This document shows, piece after piece, positions 27,349-35,188 of a DNA stretch of 44,724 nt (position 1 is the first letter of the stretch; the number at the start of each line of letters is the position of its first letter). Location of the stretch: NCBI GenBank assembly GCA_947490345.1, contig CANLGL010000046.1, positions 1 to 44,724 of the forward strand, read 5' to 3'. This DNA is from Deltaproteobacteria bacterium. Lineage in GTDB: Bacteria > Myxococcota_A > UBA796 > SXON01. Below the pieces are notes generated by a model. It was not told where the DNA came from. It worked only from the letters and a program-made list of their open reading frames with translations, and ran no database searches. The position numbers were made by a program, and so were the translations under genes.

Positions 27349-27959
27349 CGGCGTTCGGGACAGATCGTCGCGCGGCGTCGGTAGGAGCGGAGCGTTCGCG
27401 TGAGCGCCTCGCTGACCGCGGCGTCGGCGACGCCGTCGACCCGGGCCAGGGCAAGCCCGTGGATCATCGACGCCAGGTAGCAGGCCCGCTCGGGGTTTTC
27501 GCGGCGGACCACGTTGTCGAGGGCGCGCCGCGGGGACGGCACGGCGAGGATGCCATGAAAGCCCCGATTACCGGTGCCCGGGTTGTGCCAGCCCTCTCCG
27601 GAGAAGAGCCGGTACAGGTTGGGTTGTGCGGCTGCGAACGCCACCCATCGGCCCGCTATGTCGGGAACCGGGGTCCCGGCTCCCCGGGTCAGTCCCACCG
27701 CCGCCTGGAGCTTTTCGAGTACCGACTCGGCCACGGCGGCGCGCATGCCTGCGAGGTTCCCGAACTCGCGGACCAGCGACATGGCCGAGACGCCGAGATC
27801 CCTGGCGAGGCCACGCAGGCTGAGCTCGCACGGGCCGTTGTTCGTGACGATCTCCCGCCCGCGGGCGAGCGCCGAGGCCCGGAGGTTGCCGTGGTGGTAG
27901 CGAAACTTGCGGTACCAGAGGTCGGGGCGGGTGGGAGTGGGGAGCAGGGTGGCGTCCAT
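27345..27959 (-). CDS. TetR-family transcriptional regulator
   Basis: The 204-residue protein reads from ATG 27959 (the longer frame begins within the operator). The N-terminal helix-turn-helix is YHHGNLRASALARGREIVTN through LSLRGLARDLGVSAMSLVRE. The C-terminal domain starts near GRWVAFAAAQPNLYRLFSGE and resembles TetR_C_33/WHG-type ligand domains. No divergent target gene exists within 130 bp, so it probably regulates itself and distant genes. The palindrome 8 bp upstream of its ATG is its likely operator. Confidence 0.85.
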   Translation of the reverse strand: MDATLLPTPTRPDLWYRKFRYHHGNLRASALARGREIVTNNGPCELSLRGLARDLGVSAMSLVREFGNLAGMRAAVAESVLEKLQAAVGLTRGAGTPVPDIAGRWVAFAAAQPNLYRLFSGEGWHNPGTGNRGFHGILAVPSPRRALDNVVRRENPERACYLASMIHGLALARVDGVADAAVSEALTRTLRSYRRRATICPERR

Positions 27960-27966
27960 GCCGAGT

Positions 27967-27985
27967 ATAGTAGCACCGCTACTAT
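27967..27985. promoter_or_regulatory. TetR-type operator palindrome
   Basis: ATAGTAG-CACCG-CTACTAT is a perfect 7-bp inverted repeat with a 5-bp spacer directly upstream of the TetR gene's start codon. AT-rich arms stand out in this GC-rich DNA. The position and symmetry fit autoregulation by the adjacent regulator; binding itself is inferred. Confidence 0.65.
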
Positions 27986-28108
27986 GTGGCCGCAAGGGAC
28001 GCGCCCCACTCCGAGCGAGCCCGGATTCGAGTGCGCGGCGTCGTCCGTGGCGGCACCGGCGACCCGCCGCCAACCACGCGCAGGGGACGCCGCCCGCGCC
28101 ACCGAGCC

Positions 28109-28128
28109 CTGCTAGTACCTGCTAGTAC
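28109..28128. repeat. Tandem 10-bp repeat CTGCTAGTAC x2
   Basis: Two perfect head-to-tail copies of CTGCTAGTAC lie where the membrane protein gene at 28122 ends, in the 27986-28121 intergenic stretch. That stretch otherwise shows no gene. GCTAGTAC is part-palindromic, so the sequence might be a small protein-binding or mutational repeat. No function can be assigned. Confidence 0.6.
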
Positions 28129-29681
28129 ATCGAGAAAACCCGAAGCTCCCCATCCTCGGCCAACACCGCCGCGTTCTCCTTCAACGCCCGCATCGACGTC
28201 TGGAAGGTCGCCTCGATCGGCACCGCGCGATGGACGATCACGTAGCGAGTGCCGGACTCAGTCGCGACCGCAACCGCGGAGTCCCACTGGACCTCTTTGT
28301 TGGCGACCTTCCGCAGCTCCGCCAGGAGGCGCAGACCGGCCCGGTTTACGCCGCTGTTCAGGGAGGCCGCAAGCGGATGGCCGTGCACCGTCTGCTCGAA
28401 GAGCCGTGTGCGTGCGAAGCCTGCGGGTAGGCTCACGACGGCGCCCTCGGGGGCCGCAGCGAGCATGACGAGCGGCGCCGGCGCCACGGCGGGGCTCACC
28501 TGGGGGAGATGCCGCCCAGGAGAGACCACCAGCGCCTCCACGAGCACCAGCCCCGCCATCCAGCCCGGAGCGCGGTCGCCAAGGAGGCCCAGCGCCAGCG
28601 GGGCCAGCGTCGCGATGCGATACAGAAGGGATAGCCCCACGAAGCCCGGCAGGCCTTCCAGAAGCGCATAGGGCAGCGGCAGGGAGCGCCCGTGCCAGGG
28701 CACCGGTCCGCCCCCGACGACCAGGACGGGGCCCATGGCGAGCAACAGGCACCCGCCGAGGGCGACCCAAAGCGCCGGAGTTCGCCCCTTCCACAGGGCC
28801 AGCACCAGCAGTACAAACCCCAGGTAGGTGGTGTGGACCAGGTCGCTGGCGTTCTGCTCCAACCGAGAGAAATCAGGAGAGCGGAAGTCGCCGGGGATGA
28901 AGAACGCGCGCGGGTCGGCGGCGCCCACGGTGCGCCGGATGCGTTGCAGCGACTCTGGAGTCTTGAGCCCGACGAGGCTGTCGTCGGCTGCCGCCAGATG
29001 GTGGTATCCCCACGCCACCGGAAGCAGGCACGCCGCGCCCAAGAGCAGTGTCGGCCATAGGCGGCGTCCCCCCGGAAAAAACAACGCCAATGCCCCTGCA
29101 AAGCAGAACGCACCGATGCCGGCGTACCAGCCGCCTCCCAAGGCCGCGAGCGCCAGTGCACCGCCGGCCGCCACCCCTGCCTTGGTGCCGCCCGTGCACG
29201 CGCGCACCGTCAACAACGTGGACAGCGGCAGCCAGGCCACGGCCGCCGCCTCCGAGGAGCCGTTCTGCAGATGCGAGAGCACGATCGGTGATACGACGTA
29301 GGCCACCCCCGCGACCCAGCCGCGGCCGCCCAAAGCTCGACCGGTGGCATCCGCGAGAAAGCCCCCGACAGTCAGGTGGAGCAGTACCATCGCGGCGTAC
29401 GCCAAAACCGCACCACCCGCGAGCGTCACTGGCGCGGCGAGCACGGCGTTGAGCGGGTCAGCGACGAGGAGCCGTCCGCCGCTGGGATAGTCCAAAAGCG
29501 TCGTGTGGACCGGAAACCGGCCCTCGGCGAGCCCGCGCGCGACCAGCCAGTACCCCCAAAGGGCGTTGTAGACGTCGGTGCGGGAGCCCCCCACGACGGT
29601 GTCGAAGGGGGAGCGCGCCAATGGCCAGGTCAGTCCCAGCGCGAGGGCCCCGTACACCACGAGGCGCCACGCGCTCCGCAT
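28122..29681 (-). CDS. Polytopic membrane protein, glycosyltransferase (GT-C/YfhO-like) type
   Basis: This protein of about 519 residues has roughly ten membrane segments. After the first helix comes SRTDVYNALWGYWLVARG, with an acidic residue in the first periplasmic loop as in GT-C glycosyltransferases. Later loops include YVVSPIVLSHLQNGSSEAAA, and a soluble C-terminal part contains VNRAGLRLLAELRKVANKEV and RYVIVHRAVPIEATF. A lipid-linked sugar substrate is likely for such folds but not proven. The ATG at 29681 overlaps the stop of the preceding TldE-like gene; the GTG at 29684 is an alternative. Confidence 0.7.
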   Translation of the reverse strand: MRSAWRLVVYGALALGLTWPLARSPFDTVVGGSRTDVYNALWGYWLVARGLAEGRFPVHTTLLDYPSGGRLLVADPLNAVLAAPVTLAGGAVLAYAAMVLLHLTVGGFLADATGRALGGRGWVAGVAYVVSPIVLSHLQNGSSEAAAVAWLPLSTLLTVRACTGGTKAGVAAGGALALAALGGGWYAGIGAFCFAGALALFFPGGRRLWPTLLLGAACLLPVAWGYHHLAAADDSLVGLKTPESLQRIRRTVGAADPRAFFIPGDFRSPDFSRLEQNASDLVHTTYLGFVLLVLALWKGRTPALWVALGGCLLLAMGPVLVVGGGPVPWHGRSLPLPYALLEGLPGFVGLSLLYRIATLAPLALGLLGDRAPGWMAGLVLVEALVVSPGRHLPQVSPAVAPAPLVMLAAAPEGAVVSLPAGFARTRLFEQTVHGHPLAASLNSGVNRAGLRLLAELRKVANKEVQWDSAVAVATESGTRYVIVHRAVPIEATFQTSMRALKENAAVLAEDGELRVFSMY

Positions 29682-31372
29682 CACCGCGCCCCGGCGCGCC
29701 CGATCCGCAATACCCGCGGCTCACCGCCATCGGCCGGATCCAGCTCGACCTCGGAGACCAGCACCGACGGCACATCCCAGCTCGTGGGCACCCCGCCGGT
29801 GGTTCCGATGGTGTACCGCGAGGGGCCCGGGGGGCCGTCCAGCATGTCGATGCGGCCGGCGCCGGGAGCGGCCGCGACGATGTCCCGGAGCAGGCGCCGG
29901 TCCACGCCGACGAAGCGGAGGTTGCGCGCTGGAACGCAGCTGCCATCGACTTGAAGGAGACAAGCCTCGTAGGGCGCCGTGAGCCCGGCCATCGGCGCCT
30001 CTCCGGAAACGGAGACCTCGAGCGACTGCACCATGGCCGCCGGGGTCAGCCGGCGCACCACCAGGACCTGCTCCTGGCCGACCGAACGGGCCAACTTCAT
30101 GGCTCGCTTTCGCATCGCCGCATCGGTGATCATGCGCGGTGCCGTGACGCGGACGAAGCCGGGGAGCGCCCCCCGCCGGTCGTTGCCGAGCGCCCGGCCA
30201 TGCCCTGTCGATGCCGCACGTTCTTTGCTGGGAAGCCGCGACATCAGCACATCGCGGACAACGCCGTCGACGACGGTGTCCACCCGCCGGGGTGCGACCC
30301 CTTCGTGGTCGATCTCGTACTCGCCCGCGGCGCCGGTCCGGGTCGAGGGGTCGTCCCACGCACTCCACCCTTCGGGCAGCAGTCGTCGGCCGATTCGCGC
30401 CATCGGCGTCGCGCCGGGTGCGAAAAAAGAGCCGGGAGCGGTCTCCTCTGGGCGGGTGCCCACCAACTCTGGCGCGAGGAGCTGACTGAACAGCTCCGCT
30501 GCCGCCTCCCCCTCGAAGATCACCGGGCCGAGCCAGGGTTTCGGCGTGGGAGCGGCGGCGGTTTCCAGGAGGGAGGTCGCGAGGGCGCGCGCTTCGCTCT
30601 CCATCGCGGCTGCGTCCGGAAGCGAGCGCGCATCCCGTCCGATCCACCACCGCGCGTCGCGAACCTCGCTGCCATCGTCACGCCGGACGACGGCCTCGAC
30701 GCGGACGACCACGTTCCCTGTCGCGGCCCAGACGCGGGAGCCGGTGCTGTCCAGACGCAGGCGCCAACCGTGCCAATCACGGACTTCCGCCTGGGCGGAC
30801 TCTACGCCGTCGACGGACGCGGCGGCGCTGAGCCGGCGGGCGAGGTCGTCGACTTCCGGGGCGCTCCACGCGTTGCCCGGGTGGGGACCAGCCGGCCGCA
30901 CCAAAGGGGGTAGCACCTGGTAGTCGGGTGGCGGCGCTTCCTTGAGTCCCTTCCGACCGGCGAGCTTCCGCGAAAGCGTCTCCACCGCGTTCTTGTAGGC
31001 CGCATCGGCCGCGAGCCACGCCTCCCGCCGGAGCGCAACCTGCCCATCTTCCACCGGGAGCCGTCGCGACTGGATTCCGTCTGGTTCGCCGAAGCCGGAG
31101 TAGTTCGACGAATCGACGGTGGCGTCTCCCACGCGGACTTCGACGCGAAGGTTCCGGAACGGAGCATGTTGGCTGCGGTACAGCGCGCCGTCCTCGGCGC
31201 CCGCCTCGTGAACCGTGCCGTCCAGAGCATCAAAGATGACCAGCCAAGGCGCGGGCGCGTCGGGCAGCTTGAGCACGGTGGCTCGAGCAAGCTCTCCTTC
31301 GAGAGCTGCTTGGAGAGCAGCGGACGCGGGGGCGACCTCGGCGGCCAGCGCTGCGGCGACGAGCAGGATCAT
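29681..31372 (-). CDS. Exported TldD/PmbA-family protein lacking the metal site (TldE-like)
   Basis: The 563-residue protein has a signal peptide (MILLVAAALAAEVAPASA). It is homologous along its length to the next gene upstream (TldD-like), sharing VDSSNYSGFGEPDG, a central VIFEGEAAAELFSQLLAPEL segment and a C-terminal VPTSWDVPSVLVSEVEL. At the position of the protease motif it reads GEAAAELFSQLLAPELV, with no HExxxH. The C-terminal cysteine ligand (GVCG in its partner) is replaced by GPPG. It therefore looks like the non-catalytic partner of a heterodimer, as TldE/PmbA is to TldD. The genes overlap by 4 bp. Confidence 0.82.
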   Translation of the reverse strand: MILLVAAALAAEVAPASAALQAALEGELARATVLKLPDAPAPWLVIFDALDGTVHEAGAEDGALYRSQHAPFRNLRVEVRVGDATVDSSNYSGFGEPDGIQSRRLPVEDGQVALRREAWLAADAAYKNAVETLSRKLAGRKGLKEAPPPDYQVLPPLVRPAGPHPGNAWSAPEVDDLARRLSAAASVDGVESAQAEVRDWHGWRLRLDSTGSRVWAATGNVVVRVEAVVRRDDGSEVRDARWWIGRDARSLPDAAAMESEARALATSLLETAAAPTPKPWLGPVIFEGEAAAELFSQLLAPELVGTRPEETAPGSFFAPGATPMARIGRRLLPEGWSAWDDPSTRTGAAGEYEIDHEGVAPRRVDTVVDGVVRDVLMSRLPSKERAASTGHGRALGNDRRGALPGFVRVTAPRMITDAAMRKRAMKLARSVGQEQVLVVRRLTPAAMVQSLEVSVSGEAPMAGLTAPYEACLLQVDGSCVPARNLRFVGVDRRLLRDIVAAAPGAGRIDMLDGPPGPSRYTIGTTGGVPTSWDVPSVLVSEVELDPADGGEPRVLRIGRAGAR

Positions 31373-33081
31373 TTCGTCCCCACCGGCGGGCTTGACAGTG
31401 GCGGCCGGTCGTTGCCTTTTTCACGACGCTGCACCTCGACCTCCTGCACCAGCAGCGACGGAGAGCTGGCGCTGACCGGCACCCAGCCGCTTTCGGCGCC
31501 GCAGACGCCGTTGAAGACCTCCACGTCGCCTCCTGCAGCCAGAATGCGGCCAAAGGTGGTCAGCGGGGTGCCGATGAGATCGACCCCGCGCACGAGTTGG
31601 TCCGGTCGCCCGTCGGCGAAAACGCGCCAGACGGTCACCGGTTGGACCACGAAACTGTTGGGGGTGCTGCGGCCGGTGAAGGTGAAGCCCCCCGAGATGT
31701 CGTCGAAAACCAGGCCCCAGGGCTTCTTCTGCTTCCCCAGCTCGGCGACGAGCCGCTTGCGGAGCTCGGCGTAGGGAATCACGCCCTCGGCCTGGACCAT
31801 CAGGTTGCCCTGGCGCGGCACGATGAAGTTGCCGGCTTGGCGGCGGCCGTGCCCGTTGCTCTTCGGAAAGCCTTCCACCGGCGCGCGCGACATCAGGAAG
31901 TTTCGAAGAACTCCACGCTCCACCAGCGAAACGCGCTCTGCGGCGACGCCCTCGTCGTCGAGAACGTAGTGACCGTTCAGGTCCTCGTTCGCCAGACGCT
32001 CAACCGTCGGGTCGTCCACCACACTCAGAAAGGCGGGGAGGATCGCCTGCCCAACCCGATGGGTAAAGGTCTGGCCTTCGTCCTCATCTTTCTGACGGTG
32101 CCCCTCGATGCGGTGCCCGAAGATCTCATGGAAAAACACCCCCGCGGCGCGGCCACGAAGGATCGCGGGGCCATTCCACGGTTCGATGATTGGCGCGTTT
32201 CGGAGCGCTACGGTCCGCGCCGCTACTTGCCGCACCATGGCTTCGATCCGAGCGGCGTCGGGGAGATGAGCCACCGAGGCCACGTCCACATAGTCGTAGA
32301 CCGACAACGCCATCCCGTCCTCAGCGACGGTCTCCGCCCATGTCGCGACGCGGAGATGTCGACGACCGTCGCGCACCTCGGTGCCTTCGTTGTTCACCAG
32401 CCACCGGTCGTCCTCGGTAACCACCAACTGGACGGCGCTGTCGTAGACCTCCGGGTACTCAAGGTAGACGGCCGACGCGGCGCGCGTGACCTCCTGCCAG
32501 GCGGCCCGATCGATGACCAGGTCGGGCGGCACGTCCATTCGCTTTTGGGCAGGCGCGATCGAGTAGTCGGCCGAGTCGTCCTCCCGCTCGACCTTGACCG
32601 CCTCGTTGCTGCGGACCTTCAAGAGGCGAGCGAGTGCGCCCCGATAGGCGTCGTCCGTCGCGCGGAGGAGCAGGCGCCGAAGCGGATCGGCGCCGCCCTC
32701 GAATCCCACCAGCCAGTGCGGGCGGGACGTGCCGGAGAAATAGCTTTCGTCGCGGATCTTGTGGGTGCTGTCGAGATCGAGCGAACCCACCCGAACGTCG
32801 ACGTCGACGGAGCGGTAGTGCTCAGGCACCATCCCGGCGAACGCGCCGTGGGAGCCCTGGATGTTGAGCGCCCGGTGATCGAGCACCGAGTAGGCAATCG
32901 AGTAGGCGCGATCGGCATCCTTGAGCTGCCCGAGCTGCGTCGCGGCCTCGTCGAGCGCCGCCTTCATCGTGGGAAGAAGGTCGGGTTCTGGTGGGCCGGC
33001 GGCCCGGGCGCCCCCCGAGGTGCCGAGCGGCAAGGCCGCGGCGAGACTCAGCGGGACCCACCAACGAGCGTGAGGGGTCAT
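31369..33081 (-). CDS. Exported TldD-like metalloprotease
   Basis: The 570-residue protein has a signal peptide (VPLSLAAALPLGTSGGARA). It carries the TldD zinc motif HEIFGH at residues 318-323 in RAAGVFFHEIFGHRIEGH, then DDEGVAAERVSLVERGVLRN, FLMSRAPVEGFPKSNGHGR and the C-terminal EVFNGVCGAESGWVPVSASS, whose cysteine is the expected third zinc ligand. TldD/TldE in E. coli is a cytoplasmic complex that trims peptides such as microcin B17 leader. Export of this pair is unusual and implies substrates in the envelope. It is 9 bp downstream of the acidic-tail gene and overlaps the TldE-like gene. Confidence 0.9.
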   Translation of the reverse strand: MTPHARWWVPLSLAAALPLGTSGGARAAGPPEPDLLPTMKAALDEAATQLGQLKDADRAYSIAYSVLDHRALNIQGSHGAFAGMVPEHYRSVDVDVRVGSLDLDSTHKIRDESYFSGTSRPHWLVGFEGGADPLRRLLLRATDDAYRGALARLLKVRSNEAVKVEREDDSADYSIAPAQKRMDVPPDLVIDRAAWQEVTRAASAVYLEYPEVYDSAVQLVVTEDDRWLVNNEGTEVRDGRRHLRVATWAETVAEDGMALSVYDYVDVASVAHLPDAARIEAMVRQVAARTVALRNAPIIEPWNGPAILRGRAAGVFFHEIFGHRIEGHRQKDEDEGQTFTHRVGQAILPAFLSVVDDPTVERLANEDLNGHYVLDDEGVAAERVSLVERGVLRNFLMSRAPVEGFPKSNGHGRRQAGNFIVPRQGNLMVQAEGVIPYAELRKRLVAELGKQKKPWGLVFDDISGGFTFTGRSTPNSFVVQPVTVWRVFADGRPDQLVRGVDLIGTPLTTFGRILAAGGDVEVFNGVCGAESGWVPVSASSPSLLVQEVEVQRREKGNDRPPLSSPPVGTK

Positions 33082-33090
33082 GCTGACAAC

Positions 33091-33507
33091 TTAGAGGTCT
33101 TCGTCTTCTTCGCCACCCATCTCGTCGAAGAATCCGTCCGGGTCGTCGTCGTCGTCTTCTTCTTCTTTCTCTTCGTCATCGTCCTCGTCGTCCTTCGTCG
33201 TCCACTCGACCTCGCACACCTTTTCGAAAAGCGAGACGACATCCTCGCCCGTGAACTCGAATTCCTGGTTGCTCTCGAACTCTTCTTCGAGCACTTCGAG
33301 CAAGGAGGCATCGAGCTCACCGGAGGATTCGAGCGTCAAGATGATCTCGTCGCCGCCTTCGAGCTTCATCTCGTCGGCAACGGTGCTGATCAGCTCAACC
33401 ATGTGGGCCGCGACGGCCTCGGCTTCGGGGGTGCTGGACTGGGCATCAAAATATTCATCAAGCTGCTCGACCATCGTGTCGCGCATTTCGTGGGGGAGTT
33501 GCATCAT
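33091..33507 (-). CDS. Acidic-tailed hypothetical protein
   Basis: The 138-residue soluble protein has a globular part (MMQLPHEMRDTMVEQLDEYF to FTGEDVVSLFEKVCEVEW) and an extremely acidic C-terminal tail of Asp/Glu runs, ending DDPDGFFDEMGGEEDEDL. Such tails are typical of proteins that bind basic partners or metal ions, but no family is recognised. It is the second gene in the minus-strand operon with the TldD-like pair. Confidence 0.7.
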   Translation of the reverse strand: MMQLPHEMRDTMVEQLDEYFDAQSSTPEAEAVAAHMVELISTVADEMKLEGGDEIILTLESSGELDASLLEVLEEEFESNQEFEFTGEDVVSLFEKVCEVEWTTKDDEDDDEEKEEEDDDDDPDGFFDEMGGEEDEDL

Positions 33508-33563
33508 CGCCGGGCTCCGAGTTGGCCGCGCGTATAGCGCCCACCCGCGCCCGCCACAAGGGC

Positions 33564-33986
33564 TCAGTGATTTGGGAGCGCGACAGGCCAGGTGAGGTTG
33601 TAGTAATCGAAGCCCTCTTTCAGCTTTTGAAGGGCCAATTCCGACTCTGCGGAGCGCATGGTCCGTGACTCTACTGCCGCCTCGATCTCCTCCTTGGTCG
33701 GGACGACATCGGCGGGATTGGTGCCGTGGCGTCGCGCCGCGCGGTCGAGGATCTGCGATTTCTCCTTGAAGAAGAGGCGGAGTTCCGCGCGCGGGTCGGT
33801 CTGGTCGGCGGTGACGGCCTCCGACGTCGCCGCGGCCGACACCCCCTCGACCGTCGCGGGCTCGTTCACCACGAAGATCATGAGGAAATAAAACATCCCG
33901 GCGTTGGCGAGGACCAGAAGCAGGTTGAAGCCCAGGGAGAGCCGCACCAAGCGCGTGAGGCGGGCCAGGGTGGCGTCGTCGGCCAT
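33564..33986 (-). CDS. Single-pass membrane protein of unknown function
   Basis: The 140-residue protein has one membrane helix (LGFNLLLVLANAGMFYFLMI) near the N-terminus and a helical, charged extracytoplasmic portion (RAELRLFFKEKSQILDRAAR, EEIEAAVESRTMRSAESELA). It is the first gene of the minus-strand operon running through the TldD-like proteins to the GT-C-like protein. It is divergent from the plus-strand operon at 34049, with only a 62-bp shared upstream region. Confidence 0.7.
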   Translation of the reverse strand: MADDATLARLTRLVRLSLGFNLLLVLANAGMFYFLMIFVVNEPATVEGVSAAATSEAVTADQTDPRAELRLFFKEKSQILDRAARRHGTNPADVVPTKEEIEAAVESRTMRSAESELALQKLKEGFDYYNLTWPVALPNH

Positions 33987-34048
33987 GGGGCGTCTAGTAT
34001 CCGACCCGGGGACGGGTTTTGGGGTATATCGGCGCGCTCGGAGGTCCC

Positions 34049-35185
34049 ATGTTGCTTGCCCTGTCCCTCGCCGCCTTCGCTGCCCCGAAGGCCCCCGCCG
34101 TTGTCGTTCCCGCCTGCGTCGCGGAAGGGCAGAAGGCGGTCACCGAAGCGGGCCCGGCCGCCGCGGGCAAGGCGTGGCTCGACCTCGCCACCTGTGACCC
34201 GGCCGCAGCAAAGGTCGCCGCCCCAGAAGCGTGGAAAAAGATCATCGCCGGCCCGGGCGCCGACGCGGCCGGTGTCAAGGCGATCGAGCTGGGTTTGGGC
34301 GAACACATTCGCGTCTGGGCCGACACGCAACAGCCCGACGAAAAAAGCGCGTTCATCAACACGCTTGGCGAGCAGTGTACGAATCCGGCGGTGCCGACCT
34401 TCTTCGTTGACAGTGAAAAGGCGCTCGGCGGAAAGTTCTGGTCCGGTCGGTGGTTCGCGGGCCTGGACGCCTGTCGCACTCCGGCCGCGGTCGCGCTGCT
34501 CACCTCGGGGCTTGAGTCCCAGAAGGGCGAGCGGGGGCGTTTCAAGGCAGTGCTCGAAACCCTCGCCCGCAACCTCGGTAAGGATGCGATCCCCGTCCTG
34601 GAAGCGCGCCTGGGCACGGTGTCCGACCCCGAGTTTGCCAGCTACGAGGTGGGCGCTTTCGCCGACGCGGCCGGCGTCGGCTCCGTCGCTGGTCTCAACC
34701 TCGAAGCCGCGGCACTCGCCGTAGCCGCGATCAAGAAGCTCGCGCCGACGCTACCCGAACCGGCGCTGGAAAGTGCCCGGACGACCCTCCTGGCGCTTCG
34801 CGACGAGCTCTCCAGCGACTCGATGGCCGCGCAGCGCTACCGGGCGCTCGCCCAGGCGGACGGCTCACTCCACTATGGGCTGTACGTGACCAAGGTGGGC
34901 ATCTGCAAGAAGGACACCAAGATCGAGGTGCACACGGTTCTTCTCACCAACGCGGGGCGGACCTGGCCGGATCAGGTGGTCGCGCGGGCTTCCAGCTGGA
35001 TCGAGGCCATCGATTGGAAGTTGCCGAAGGACTGCATCGGGAACGTAACGGTCACCGCGTCGCCCACGCCCGTCAAGGATCGCGCCGCCTTCGACGCGTT
35101 CACCAAGGGGCTCGACACCGAGCTCCAGAAGAAGAACGACGGGGTGAAGGTCAGGGTCTTCGCGGCCGAGCCCCACTCGCTCTGA
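34049..35185 (+). CDS. Secreted hypothetical protein, possibly HEAT-like repeats
   Basis: GGAGG at 34040-34044 precedes ATG 34049, which begins a short signal peptide (MLLALSLAAFAAP); the longer upstream frame is not needed. The 378-residue protein is mostly helical and has paired-helix segments such as AIPVLEARLGTVSDPEFASY reminiscent of HEAT repeats. A beta-rich C-terminal domain follows (GLYVTKVGICKKDTKIEVHT). The family is unknown. The ABC exporter gene starts 3 bp after its stop, so they are probably one transcript and may act together. Confidence 0.75.
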   Translation: MLLALSLAAFAAPKAPAVVVPACVAEGQKAVTEAGPAAAGKAWLDLATCDPAAAKVAAPEAWKKIIAGPGADAAGVKAIELGLGEHIRVWADTQQPDEKSAFINTLGEQCTNPAVPTFFVDSEKALGGKFWSGRWFAGLDACRTPAAVALLTSGLESQKGERGRFKAVLETLARNLGKDAIPVLEARLGTVSDPEFASYEVGAFADAAGVGSVAGLNLEAAALAVAAIKKLAPTLPEPALESARTTLLALRDELSSDSMAAQRYRALAQADGSLHYGLYVTKVGICKKDTKIEVHTVLLTNAGRTWPDQVVARASSWIEAIDWKLPKDCIGNVTVTASPTPVKDRAAFDAFTKGLDTELQKKNDGVKVRVFAAEPHSL

Positions 35186-35188
35186 GCG

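Noticed and set aside
31597..33537. 646-codon plus-strand frame opposite the TldD-like and acidic-tail genes
   Set aside because: The minus strand shows HEIFGH, a signal peptide and overlapping starts and stops; the plus frame has no recognisable features.
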